From: an uncultured Actinomycetaceae bacterium
GTDB taxonomy: Bacteria; Actinomycetota; Actinomycetes; Actinomycetales; Actinomycetaceae
Assembly: GCA_902464405.1 (NCBI GenBank)
Contig: CABQJD010000005.1
Location: 73,975-137,974 of the forward strand
Direction: 5' to 3'
Length of the DNA: 64,000 nucleotides
Part shown: in pieces, positions 19,075-28,125 of the stretch
How positions within the stretch are numbered: position 1 is the stretch's first letter
Layout: every line of letters starts with the position of its first letter
The notes under the pieces: generated by a model
Seen by the model: the letters and a program-made list of their open reading frames with translations, nothing else
The model's database searches: none
What the model was told of the DNA's origin: nothing
Translations under genes and position numbers: made by a program

Positions 19075-19255
19075 AATCTTATACTCCCATGTTTTTCTGC
19101 TGTGTGAGGGCGTTTCCTCAAAGTTGTTTTAATAATATATAAAAAGATGCGTTGATGGTTCGTATGTGATGCAGGCTGTATTGTGAGATGCCTTTTGGAT
19201 AGCTGTGCTGCTACGGATATCGGTATCGCCATGCATTCACAGATCTACTCATTTC

Positions 19256-20785
19256 TTAAGTGTATGCATGCATAATCTCAGTAATTCCGGAGAGGGGGAT
19301 GTCGATCCACGATGGGCGGTATGCTGCTTCATATATCACTTCATAGAGAGCTTTATCGAGAATAAGGGCATCAGCAAGTTCTGATTTTTTTGCACCATAG
19401 GCATGTAAAAATTCTGAGCGAGCAGCATTTTCCCATTCAGCTATGAGCTCGGAGTTTGCGCCTTGTTTTCGGGCGAAACCAGCTGCATAGCTGAGAGATC
19501 GAAGCATACCTGCAATATCTCGCAGGGCAAGATCAGGCTTGTTTCGTTCACTCAGCGGGCGCAAAGGTTCCCCCTCAAAGTCGATAACGCGCCACTCGTC
19601 AGCGCTTTCTTCCTGAGTACCATGCTGGGAGTTGCTATGTGTGCGCAGCACTTGCCCGAGATGAAAATCCCCATGAATGCGCTGCAACTGTGGCCATGCG
19701 CTGCAAGCGGCACGAGTGTAGATATCTTCGATACGCGCGGCGTATGGTTGTAGCTCTGGCACGCGATCGAGAGCCTGAGCTGCACGAGCACGCCATGATG
19801 CAAGCTGAATTGCACGTGCATCGTCATTCGGCTCAGCAGTTGGCAGGGCGCTCGCGAGCGCGGTGTGCATAGCACGTGTGGTGTGTCCGAGCTGAGCGAT
19901 AGCAGAGATTGGAAAGTTTCCACTAGTGCTAAGTTCGCTTGTGATGAGCTGCCATGCATCCGCAGATCCATCAAGAAATTCCGAAGCTGTGAGTATATCG
20001 GCTTGATACTCGCATTGGTGGTTGGCAGATACTGGCTCCGATATTTTGAAGCTGGCAGAAGAAAAACATGCCCGCGCATACCCGTACTGCGCTGGAACCA
20101 CTGCGCTGCCAGCATTATCGAGAGCGCATTGAAGTTCAATATCTGGGTTGATTCCAGGGTGGACGAGTCGCAGTAATTTCACGATTATGCTACGCCCATC
20201 AGCAAGTCTATAAATAATAGAGGTGTTTGATTGCTCAGATGTGAGTTTATGTGAGGTGACGATTTTTGCAAGACTATGGAAGGTTTCGCGCAGTGGTGTT
20301 CCATATATTCGCAGGCAGGAAATATTTCTTGGAGTATCTTCGTGAGATTCCCCAAAAATAGCTGGATGCGGTATTTCGTTAGCAGGATCGCCAGGGGTAA
20401 GGGCAGCGGCAAGCAAGGCTGCTCGTCCTTCAGGAGTGTCGGTAGCGTCGATGTATATAGGCGCTGTAGCAGAATTATTTGCCGATTGGAGTTTGTGGAC
20501 AATTGGCACTGCATAGAGGTTGGCTCCAGCTTCCACTAGCAGGAAAAGTATCGCGCAATCAGAGTTTTGTGCGAGCACTGTCAGATTAGTTATGTGTACT
20601 TGCTGACTTGGCGGAACGCTGCTTTTTTGAGTCGAAGCGCCGTGTAAATCGTCACTGCTAGTGCTGCTTCCAGCAGTGATTTCGCTGCCACTTTCATCGG
20701 AGATATCGGTGGAGGTGAGAAACCAACGTTGGCTAGGCAGCCACGAGCTTAAAAATGTTTCGATAGATGATTGATTGATGTTCAT
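19256..20785 (-). CDS. mak: Maltokinase
   Basis: About 509 residues, Mak/Pep2 family; makes maltose 1-phosphate from maltose and ATP, the substrate of GlgE. The kinase core is clear: IHGDFHLGQVLRT (catalytic loop) and VIDFEGEPLRPL (metal-binding loop), then LRDIAGMLRSLSYA. The N-terminus MNINQSSIETFLSSWLPSQRW matches the family cap and fixes the start at 20785, 11 bases after the glgE stop; a longer frame to 20875 would overlap glgE. It is a stand-alone kinase, not fused to trehalose synthase, and no treS is in the window, so the source of maltose or maltose 1-phosphate is not shown here. Confidence 0.92.
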   Translation of the reverse strand: MNINQSSIETFLSSWLPSQRWFLTSTDISDESGSEITAGSSTSSDDLHGASTQKSSVPPSQQVHITNLTVLAQNSDCAILFLLVEAGANLYAVPIVHKLQSANNSATAPIYIDATDTPEGRAALLAAALTPGDPANEIPHPAIFGESHEDTPRNISCLRIYGTPLRETFHSLAKIVTSHKLTSEQSNTSIIYRLADGRSIIVKLLRLVHPGINPDIELQCALDNAGSAVVPAQYGYARACFSSASFKISEPVSANHQCEYQADILTASEFLDGSADAWQLITSELSTSGNFPISAIAQLGHTTRAMHTALASALPTAEPNDDARAIQLASWRARAAQALDRVPELQPYAARIEDIYTRAACSAWPQLQRIHGDFHLGQVLRTHSNSQHGTQEESADEWRVIDFEGEPLRPLSERNKPDLALRDIAGMLRSLSYAAGFARKQGANSELIAEWENAARSEFLHAYGAKKSELADALILDKALYEVIYEAAYRPSWIDIPLSGITEIMHAYT

Positions 20786-20796
20786 ATGCCCGCATT

Positions 20797-22977
20797 TCAA
20801 CTTTTTACTTTGACGCTGAGAATATGAGCCACTTGCCCGTGAGGGTCGAGGCGTACGTATGGATTTTGATTCCATTCATAAGTTTCGCCATTCATCTCGT
20901 CATATACGTCGAGCACAGGTGCGCTATCCCAGCGTGCGCAAGTGCCGAAGTGGCTCAGATCAAGATTGATGACGGCATCGCGTGAAGCATAAGGGTCTAT
21001 ATTGACTACAACGATCACCATATCGACGTTTCCGTCGGGCGATTCTTCTGGCTGAGTCACCTTCGAGAAGCAGATCACTTTATCGGAGGTGGTTGGGTGG
21101 ATTCTCACATCTCGAAGCCGACGCAAAGCGAGATGTTTATTGCGGATTTCATTGAGTTTGCCGAGCAGCTGGGAAATTCCATTAGCTTGGGCGCTTTCAT
21201 AATCGCGCATCTTATACTCATATTTTTCGTTGTCGATCTGTTCTTCAGATCCTGGGCGAGCGATATTTTCAGCAAGCTCATAGCCAGAATAAATACCCCA
21301 GCAGGGAGAGCCAGTTGCTGCCAAGACGGCTCGAATAGCAAATGCTGGCACTCCTCCTCGCTGCATATAGGGTGTGAGCACGTCATGTGTAGTGGGCCAG
21401 AAGCATGGGCGGAAGTGGCTGTCTGAGATACGCGAGACTTCCCACAAATAATCTTCCAACTCTTTCTTTTCGTTGCGCCACGGGAAGTATGTGTAGCTTT
21501 GCTGGAAGCCTACTTTGCCTAAGGTCTGCATCATCGGAGGATTCGTATGAGCTTCGCCCATAAACGTAATATTTGGGTGGGTCTGATGGAATTCTTCAAA
21601 GAGTCGCTGCCAGTAGTTCAACGGCTTTGTGTGAGGGTTGTCGATGCGAAACATCGTCACCCCGTGGCTGATCCACACTTCAAGCACACGCTTAATCTCT
21701 TGATAAATACCTTCTGGATCGTTATCGAAGTTAAGCGGATAAATATCCTGATATTTTTTCGGTGGGTTTTCGGCATAAGCAATTGTGCCGTCTGCTCTGG
21801 CTGTAAACCATTCAGGATGTTCGATAACCCACGGATGATCGGGGGAACACTGTAGGGCTATGTCGAGAGCAACTTCCATACCGAGTTCGTGCGCTCGTGC
21901 GACGAAATGGTCAAAATCTTCAAACGTTCCTAAATCTGGGTGAATTGTATCGTGCCCGCCCTCTGAAGAACCGATTGCGTACGGAGAGCCAGGATCGCCA
22001 GGGAGTGCTGTGAGTGTATTGTTACGTCCTTTACGTGCAGTAGTGCCGATAGGGTTAATCGGTGTGAGATAGATGACGTCGAATCCCATAGCGGCAATGC
22101 GTTCGAGTTCTTTTTCTGCTGTCTTAAATGTGCCTGATACCCACATATCTTTTTCGCTATCGAAATAGCAACCGCATGTGCGCGGGAATATTTCATACCA
22201 CGAGCCAACGAGAGCAGCTTCGCGCTCAACGCGAAGTTTATAGTGTGTAGATTCGCTGAGCAGTTCACGCAATGGATAGGTGGCGAGCGCAGCGTCTACT
22301 TCCGCTGATGTGGCAGCTTCAAATTTAAGTTTGGCACTCATGCGTTTCTTGCTCATCACGCTAATGAGATCGCGGATTGTGGCTCGTTCGGCCGATCCGC
22401 GAGGCATAGCGTTCATTGCCCGTTTCATGATGGCAATGCCTTCAAGGAAGACGAGCTGAATATCCTGGTTGTTGCTGATCTTGATATCAGCAGTGTGGCG
22501 CCAGGTGCTGATAGGATCGCTCCATGCGCGCACTGCAAAGGTGTAGTCGCCAGGTTTCTTGGGTGTTAGCCACCCCTCATAACGAAATTCTCCTGGGCGT
22601 ACATCGACCATCACTTTTTCTTGTACCTGTGTGCCGTTAGCATCAAACAAAACACACGCTGCTCCGAAATAATCATGCCCTTCGCGAAAGATCGTGGCTT
22701 GTACAGGGAAGGCTTCATTTTCTACGCCTTTTGCTGGCCATATGCCATTTTCAACAACTGGCGTGATGTCTGTGATCGGGATACGTGTGATAGGGGTGTA
22801 GTTTGCTGCCAGCTGCTTAGAAGATTTTGTAGTTTTAGTGCCAGTGCTGCGCGATTTCTTTTCAGATGCTCGGGCTGTGGTCTTGGCAGCAGAGCGCCGC
22901 GTTGAAGTAGTGGAATTCTTTGAGCTGTGAGCGGCAGTTTCTGCAGACGCGCGAGTGCGAGATGAAGATGTAGTCAT
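20797..22977 (-). CDS. glgE: Alpha-1,4-glucan:maltose-1-phosphate maltosyltransferase
   Basis: About 726 residues, GH13_3. It adds maltosyl units from maltose 1-phosphate to a growing alpha-glucan. Landmarks are the family entry ITDITPVVENGIWPAKG, the nucleophile aspartate in MFRIDNPHTKPLNYW and the acid/base glutamate in FMGEAHTNPPMM. The first 60 or so residues are a Ser/Thr/Lys/Arg-rich low-complexity extension (for example STSTRRSAAKTT in character) ahead of the conserved domain. The ATG at 22977 is chosen; a GTG at 23004 would add nine residues, and neither has a good Shine-Dalgarno. It is first of glgE-mak-glgB. Confidence 0.95.
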   Translation of the reverse strand: MTTSSSRTRASAETAAHSSKNSTTSTRRSAAKTTARASEKKSRSTGTKTTKSSKQLAANYTPITRIPITDITPVVENGIWPAKGVENEAFPVQATIFREGHDYFGAACVLFDANGTQVQEKVMVDVRPGEFRYEGWLTPKKPGDYTFAVRAWSDPISTWRHTADIKISNNQDIQLVFLEGIAIMKRAMNAMPRGSAERATIRDLISVMSKKRMSAKLKFEAATSAEVDAALATYPLRELLSESTHYKLRVEREAALVGSWYEIFPRTCGCYFDSEKDMWVSGTFKTAEKELERIAAMGFDVIYLTPINPIGTTARKGRNNTLTALPGDPGSPYAIGSSEGGHDTIHPDLGTFEDFDHFVARAHELGMEVALDIALQCSPDHPWVIEHPEWFTARADGTIAYAENPPKKYQDIYPLNFDNDPEGIYQEIKRVLEVWISHGVTMFRIDNPHTKPLNYWQRLFEEFHQTHPNITFMGEAHTNPPMMQTLGKVGFQQSYTYFPWRNEKKELEDYLWEVSRISDSHFRPCFWPTTHDVLTPYMQRGGVPAFAIRAVLAATGSPCWGIYSGYELAENIARPGSEEQIDNEKYEYKMRDYESAQANGISQLLGKLNEIRNKHLALRRLRDVRIHPTTSDKVICFSKVTQPEESPDGNVDMVIVVVNIDPYASRDAVINLDLSHFGTCARWDSAPVLDVYDEMNGETYEWNQNPYVRLDPHGQVAHILSVKVKS

Positions 22978-23236
22978 ACTTTTAATTTTAGAATATCTGC
23001 GCACAGAAAATGTGATTTCTGCCTATTTATTTTATTTTTATTTAGGCTGTGCGTTACTTCCGTGTATGTGTTTAGTGTATGCGTTTGCATATGCGTTATT
23101 TTCTTTTTCGTTGAGCATATTTATTCTTGGTGTGCCAACGTTTCTTTTCTCGTGTAGGTTGAAACAGAAGAGAAACTATGCTGATGAAGTGCTAAGGCTG
23201 GCAATTATCGGAATGTCTGTTTGTGCTGGAGGGTTG

Positions 23237-24556
23237 ATGAGAAAAAATTTGCTGGGTAGGAAGATACTAGCCCTCGCAGTTCCTTCTCTTGGCTCTCTTC
23301 TTGCGGAGCCTTTGATGGTGCTCGGAGATTCGGCAATGATTGGGCACGTTGGCACTGAAGAACTCGCAGGCCTCACTCTTGCTAGCTCTATCAACGTTTT
23401 TCTTGTGGGGATGTGTATCTTCTTAGTCTATACAACCACTGCTGTGGCAGCGCGTAAACTTGGGCAAGGCGATCAAAAAGGAGCAGTCAAAGCTGGAATA
23501 GATGGAATGTGGCTTGCGACGATTGTAGGAAGTTTCCTTGCGCTGTTCGTATATATTTCAGCGCCGCTCCTTATGGGCTTTTTTAACGCAAGCGATGCAG
23601 TATACGCCCAAGGGGTTAGATATCTGCGTTCCTCTTGTTGGAGCTTATTTCCGATGGCGTGGGTGCTTGCAGGCACGGGTGCGCTTCGCGGGCAGCTAGA
23701 TACTCGCACCCCATTCCTTATATCGATGAGTGGTGCTGTGTTTAACGTAGGTGTGAATGCGATTCTAATTTTTGGAGCGCATCTTTCAGTAGTTGGTGCG
23801 GGATATGGCACGTCGATTGCTTCATTTGCAATGGGGATTGCGTTTATTTTTCGTGTGACGGCAGGCGCGCGGCAATCACAGATGGAACTTCGCCCGCACT
23901 TCTCAGGTATTTTCAATGCTTTATGTGCTGGCGCACCGCTGATGATTCGTACTCTCACTATGCATGTTGTGATTATGGGAACTACGTGGGTAGCGGCAAG
24001 TCAGGGAGAAGTAGCTGTGGCAGGAAGGCAGATTGCCAACGTCACATGGGGTCTCACCGCCAATATTCTCGATGCTCTAGCAATTGCCGCCCAGGCTCTT
24101 ATCGGTTATGAGCTTGGGCGTGGAGAGAAAAGCAGAGTACGTTTGCTTGTGCGGCAGCTGGCTGTGTGGGGTGTTGGAGCTGGCGTAGTCATTGGGCTGG
24201 TGACGGCAGCGGCGGCTCCTGTCTGGCCGCGCGTTTTCAGTTCGGATTTGCAGGTGGTTCAGGCGGCGATGTATGCGCTTGTCGTGAGCGCAATTTTCCA
24301 GCCTCTCGCCGGGATTGTGTTTATGTATGATGGCGTGCTTATCGGAGCAAATGATTCTTGGTATCTTGCAAAGGCTGGAGTGGTGAATCTTGCGCTCTAT
24401 GCTCCAGCGCTCTGGGCAGTGTGGGTATATGCTCCGCAAGGTGCTTTGGGGCTTGTGTGGCTATGGGCGTGCTATTGCGGAGTATTTTTTGCTGCGCGTT
24501 TGCTTACGCTTAGCTTTCGTATTCGTCGCGATACGTGGATGGGGTTGAAGGCTTAG
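23237..24556 (+). CDS. MATE-family multidrug/metabolite exporter
   Basis: About 439 residues with roughly 12 hydrophobic segments. The family opening RKILALAVPSLGSLLAEPLM and the GDSAMIGHVGTEELAGL stretch are typical of DinF-type MATE proteins, which export cationic compounds using proton or sodium gradients. The ATG at 23237 follows GGAGGG; the frame stays open for 94 codons upstream, but those residues do not belong to the family. Its promoter must lie in the roughly 260-base divergent region shared with glgE. Substrate unknown. Confidence 0.88.
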   Translation: MRKNLLGRKILALAVPSLGSLLAEPLMVLGDSAMIGHVGTEELAGLTLASSINVFLVGMCIFLVYTTTAVAARKLGQGDQKGAVKAGIDGMWLATIVGSFLALFVYISAPLLMGFFNASDAVYAQGVRYLRSSCWSLFPMAWVLAGTGALRGQLDTRTPFLISMSGAVFNVGVNAILIFGAHLSVVGAGYGTSIASFAMGIAFIFRVTAGARQSQMELRPHFSGIFNALCAGAPLMIRTLTMHVVIMGTTWVAASQGEVAVAGRQIANVTWGLTANILDALAIAAQALIGYELGRGEKSRVRLLVRQLAVWGVGAGVVIGLVTAAAAPVWPRVFSSDLQVVQAAMYALVVSAIFQPLAGIVFMYDGVLIGANDSWYLAKAGVVNLALYAPALWAVWVYAPQGALGLVWLWACYCGVFFAARLLTLSFRIRRDTWMGLKA

Positions 24557-24670
24557 TTGCAGCGAAATTTCGGGATATGCATTTAGTGCAAGCGGTGGTG
24601 TATTACAGGTGAATTAAGTGAAGAGATACTGGTCATAAATTCGTTTCAAGCCTCTCTCCTATGATTAAAA

Positions 24671-24689
24671 TAAGGGTACCCTAATTTAT
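24671..24689 (+). promoter_or_regulatory. DtxR/IdeR-like operator (weak match)
   Basis: TAAGGGTACCCTAATTTAT agrees with the DtxR consensus TTAGGTTAGCCTAACCTAA at 13 of 19 positions and contains the palindrome GGGTACCC. It lies six bases after a TATGAT hexamer (24660-24665), so it would cover the transcription start of the FG-GAP surface protein gene, 18 bases before its ATG. Compare the much stronger site at 48701-48733. Confidence 0.45.
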
Positions 24690-24706
24690 TTATTTGAGAG
24701 GCTTAA

Positions 24707-27700
24707 ATGAGAAATCTTTTCCTTGGCAATCTCCAACACGTGATTAAAGTTTCTATATCTTCAGCTATGGTTTGTTGTCTGGCGGGATCGCTTGCTTTTG
24801 TATCGAGTGCCTATGGCGCTGATGCAAAAGCAGAAAAATCTGCTACGACGCTTGATTCTGATGCCCGTAAATGGGCTGGTATTGATGGCACGCGATATGG
24901 AGATAGCATTCGTAAAACGTCTCGTATCACTTATCCCGATGCTGGAAATGTGCCGCAGCTGACGTGCAATCTTGTTGGTGATATGCGTACCGACATGGTG
25001 TTTTTAGATCAGAAGAACCACCAGATTCATATTGTTGATCATATTCCTTATGGTTCTGATGAATACGATCTTGAGCGTTCGATTAAAGATCAACCAGGTG
25101 CAGTCCATATCAATCTTCCTTCGGGCGATGGCTCTTGGCATATTGCTTGTGTAAAGAAAGCGCGCGGCGAGAACCCAGTGTTGGCTGTTGCAAATAAAAT
25201 GAAAGTATATGTAAGCGCGGTTGATTCGTTAGCAGATGGTGAAGCATTTCCAACTGACGCTACATATACGTTTGGATCCGATGTCTTATCAATTGCTCCA
25301 TTGACTTCTGGCATTGATACACCAGGAATGATTGTTGCTGCCCACAATAAAGTATTTGCTTTTGAACGTATCAAATCGGGCGAACAAACGGAAAATTCTG
25401 CATCGAATTTTTGGAATATTGGCAACAGTACTTCGGTCACTGTAGCACCTTTGAATTATGCATTGGGCGAAGAGCTGACGATCGGTGTTGGCGTTGCTGA
25501 AGAAAACAGAGTTTATGCAATCTCGATGGAGAATGCTAGTGGAGAAGCTGCAGACGAGGGTGTCGTAGTCCAGGCTAGTGGTGGCTCATTTGGTGCTTCA
25601 CTGGTGGCAATCGGTGATGTGAATGGTGATGATATCAACGATTATGCTGTTGGCGCTCCAGGGGCCAACAGCAATGCTGGTGCTGTAGCTGTAATTTACG
25701 GAAGTACAATGACTACCGGCACGATAACTGTTGATGTCTCCTCTACTTCAGATCTTTCTGTTCAGCAGGGTAAAGATCAGGCAGGAACTTTGATTCGCCA
25801 AGTTCATCGCGGTCGGATTGGTACAAGCCTTGCCTATGTAGCGCAATATGATGCACATAATCCAGGTGCGCTCGTTATTTCTCGTCCCGAAGATGAAGAG
25901 CATCCAGGTGCTGTTGTCGTCAGTGAGAAAGCGCTGAATAAGAATTGGAATACAGGGACGGGTCTGGCATCTATTCCTGCGAATCAGTCAGTTATTCTGG
26001 CCAGTGAAGAAGGAGGTGACGGAGACGGCGGATTTTATGTAGGCGCTATCCCTCCTGCAGACTCTGATATTGACCTTTATGGTATTTATACTGCAGACAG
26101 CAAAGGTAAGGTGGACGTTTGGACTGTTGATATGCGTCGCCAAAATGAGACGACTGCTCCAGTAGAGCCTCGCTATCCTGCGCCTCCTGCCCCTAGTGCA
26201 GAGCCTGCTTATAAAACTCTGGATGAGGCTGATCGTAAGTCTTGGTTAGGTGGATTTACCACTGGTTTTGGCGGTGCGATTACCAGAGGAAGATGCGACG
26301 TGACGGGTGATGGAAAACCAGATCTCATTAGTGGAAGTGCAATTCGGTCTGAATATAAATTCGATCCTTACTATGAAGATTCAACTTCGACGCATGGTTG
26401 GGTCTTTAACGTTACAGGCGCTATTGATATTGTGCCAGGTGGGACGCCTGGAGGAAATATCGAAAATAATGGGCGCACAATAACTATCCTTGGACCTAAG
26501 AAAACGCAGGATCCTGCAGCAGATGCTGCAGCAGGTTTTAGCGTTGCCTGCCTAGGAGATGTTAATGGTGACGGCAGTGACGATATAGCTGCTTCTTCTG
26601 TGACGATGGGGCGTATCTGGGTGATTTATGGCGGTAAAGATCTGCATCGCACAGATCTCAATAATCTCGATTCTTCTAGAGGCTATATTGTTGATATGCC
26701 TTATCAGATGGGCGCTGCTGGATATCAGGTCACTCGGGTTGGCGATGTTGATCATGATACCTTTGCTGATCTCGGTTTTGTGGTAGCAAATACTCCTTTG
26801 GCTATGGGGGATCGAAGTCAGTCGTACGGCACAGCGTTTATTGTGAAAGGCAATGCAGAAGGAAGGAATATAGACCTTAAGGATCTTGAAAAAAATAACT
26901 CAGACGTCATCTGGCGTGTTAATACTCCTAGAGGGCACACTCTCAACGCGTTTGCTTCTGTTGGGGATGTGAATGCTGATGGTCTTACGGATTATGTTTT
27001 AGCAGACTTCAATAGTTTCACAGATAAGGGAACAGTGCCAGGAAGTGCGTGGGTTGTTTATGGCAACGCACGATTCGAAAATATCGATCTCGATAATAAT
27101 ATTCCTGGGTATGAGCTTGTGATGTCTGACGATGCATCTTATCGTTTGGGTGCTGGCAATTCTATAGCACCAGCTGGTGACGTCAACAATGACGGCATTG
27201 GTGATTTTGTGATCGGATTCGATGGCGGCTCTATTCAGCATCAAACTAAAGGTGGAGTGGTGTTCGTTCCAGGCACAAAAAAGACAATTGCTAAACGTAA
27301 TATTTCTCCACACGATCGCGCTAAAACAGATGAAGATATTCGTGTTATCACTGGAGCAAGCGTCGGGAGTTCTTTTGGCTGGGCAGTAGATACTTTGCCA
27401 GTTTCACGTGAGAATCCTCAAGGTTTGCTTGCTGTAGGAGCAAGTGGACAAGGGGAGAACGGAGCTGCTTATATTCTTCAACTGAAGGATTTTCCGCAAG
27501 GGATAACCTCTATTGATGAGCTAGGTGAAAAAGTGAAGACAATTGAGAGCAGCGCAGAGCGTTCGAGGTTTGGTCGTTCGGTTGCTTTTATAGGCGATTA
27601 TTTGGGTGCGTCTACTTTGACGATAGGCGGTGACGGCGTTATCGATAATCCTTCTATCGGTGAAGAAGGTTATGCTCATTCGGCGCATATTTTAGCTATC

Positions 27701-27970
27701 ACTGCAGCAAAAGTGACTCCTGAGCAAAGTTCAACGAATAATTCTCAACAGATGGGTGGAAGTAATCTGAAGCCAAGTGTTGCTGGCAATATGGTTAAGC
27801 AGGCAGATATTTCTCTCGAGGCAAAACGTGGTGTAAAGGCAGGAGTTTCTCATCTGCCTTTGACAGGTACCCATGCTGGATTGATGGCGGTATTCGTATG
27901 TTGCGCTGCTCTTGTGGCAGGAGGTTTTGCCTCGAAGCGCTGGAGTTTTTCCAGAGTCGAATCTGCGTAA
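24707..27970 (+). CDS. LPXTG cell-wall protein with FG-GAP (integrin-like) repeats
   Basis: 1087 residues. A signal peptide (cleavage near residue 37) is followed by two large beta-rich halves split by a proline-rich linker at about 484-500 (EPRYPAPPAPSAEP). FG-GAP/integrin-alpha calcium motifs are visible: GDVNGDDINDYAVGAP (about 303), CDVTGDGKPDLISG (528), GDVNGDGSDDIAAS (615), GDVDHDTFADLGF (677), GDVNADGLTDYVL (752) and GDVNNDGIGDFVIG (822), so at least the second half should be a beta-propeller. The C-terminus has LPLTG (1050-1054), a hydrophobic helix and KRWSFSR, a complete sortase signal. Adhesion or ligand binding is inferred. A possible iron operator lies directly upstream. Confidence 0.88.
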   Translation: MRNLFLGNLQHVIKVSISSAMVCCLAGSLAFVSSAYGADAKAEKSATTLDSDARKWAGIDGTRYGDSIRKTSRITYPDAGNVPQLTCNLVGDMRTDMVFLDQKNHQIHIVDHIPYGSDEYDLERSIKDQPGAVHINLPSGDGSWHIACVKKARGENPVLAVANKMKVYVSAVDSLADGEAFPTDATYTFGSDVLSIAPLTSGIDTPGMIVAAHNKVFAFERIKSGEQTENSASNFWNIGNSTSVTVAPLNYALGEELTIGVGVAEENRVYAISMENASGEAADEGVVVQASGGSFGASLVAIGDVNGDDINDYAVGAPGANSNAGAVAVIYGSTMTTGTITVDVSSTSDLSVQQGKDQAGTLIRQVHRGRIGTSLAYVAQYDAHNPGALVISRPEDEEHPGAVVVSEKALNKNWNTGTGLASIPANQSVILASEEGGDGDGGFYVGAIPPADSDIDLYGIYTADSKGKVDVWTVDMRRQNETTAPVEPRYPAPPAPSAEPAYKTLDEADRKSWLGGFTTGFGGAITRGRCDVTGDGKPDLISGSAIRSEYKFDPYYEDSTSTHGWVFNVTGAIDIVPGGTPGGNIENNGRTITILGPKKTQDPAADAAAGFSVACLGDVNGDGSDDIAASSVTMGRIWVIYGGKDLHRTDLNNLDSSRGYIVDMPYQMGAAGYQVTRVGDVDHDTFADLGFVVANTPLAMGDRSQSYGTAFIVKGNAEGRNIDLKDLEKNNSDVIWRVNTPRGHTLNAFASVGDVNADGLTDYVLADFNSFTDKGTVPGSAWVVYGNARFENIDLDNNIPGYELVMSDDASYRLGAGNSIAPAGDVNNDGIGDFVIGFDGGSIQHQTKGGVVFVPGTKKTIAKRNISPHDRAKTDEDIRVITGASVGSSFGWAVDTLPVSRENPQGLLAVGASGQGENGAAYILQLKDFPQGITSIDELGEKVKTIESSAERSRFGRSVAFIGDYLGASTLTIGGDGVIDNPSIGEEGYAHSAHILAITAAKVTPEQSSTNNSQQMGGSNLKPSVAGNMVKQADISLEAKRGVKAGVSHLPLTGTHAGLMAVFVCCAALVAGGFASKRWSFSRVESA

Positions 27971-27996
27971 GCTTTCAAAGTAAAAAAATAAGAGAT

Positions 27997-28040
27997 AAAA
28001 TTTCATTTTTACAGATGTGATTTTCTGTAAAAGAAATTTT
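27997..28040 (+). terminator. Terminator of the FG-GAP protein gene
   Basis: Arms AAAATTTC plus TTTTACAG (27997-28014, two-base bulge) pair with CTGTAAAA plus GAAATTTT (28025-28040) around a ten-base loop, ending in Ts, 26 bases after the stop. Confidence 0.7.
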
Positions 28041-28053
28041 TATCATATTAAAT

Positions 28054-28094
28054 GAGTGCCCTCCATTCTTTCAGAAGAAGAATGGAGGGCACTC
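28054..28094 (-). terminator. Terminator of glgP
   Basis: A 17-base perfect stem (28054-28070 with 28078-28094) and seven-base loop, 32 bases past the glgP stop. An A/T-rich stretch follows on the minus strand. It may act in both directions between the convergent genes. Confidence 0.75.
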
Positions 28095-28125
28095 GCTATG
28101 TGAAGCTATAGCTTCCTAGCAATGC

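Noticed and set aside
22955..23236. Extended N-terminus of the MATE protein
   Set aside because: The extra 94 codons overlap the glgE start region and lack family similarity; GGAGGG supports the ATG at 23237.
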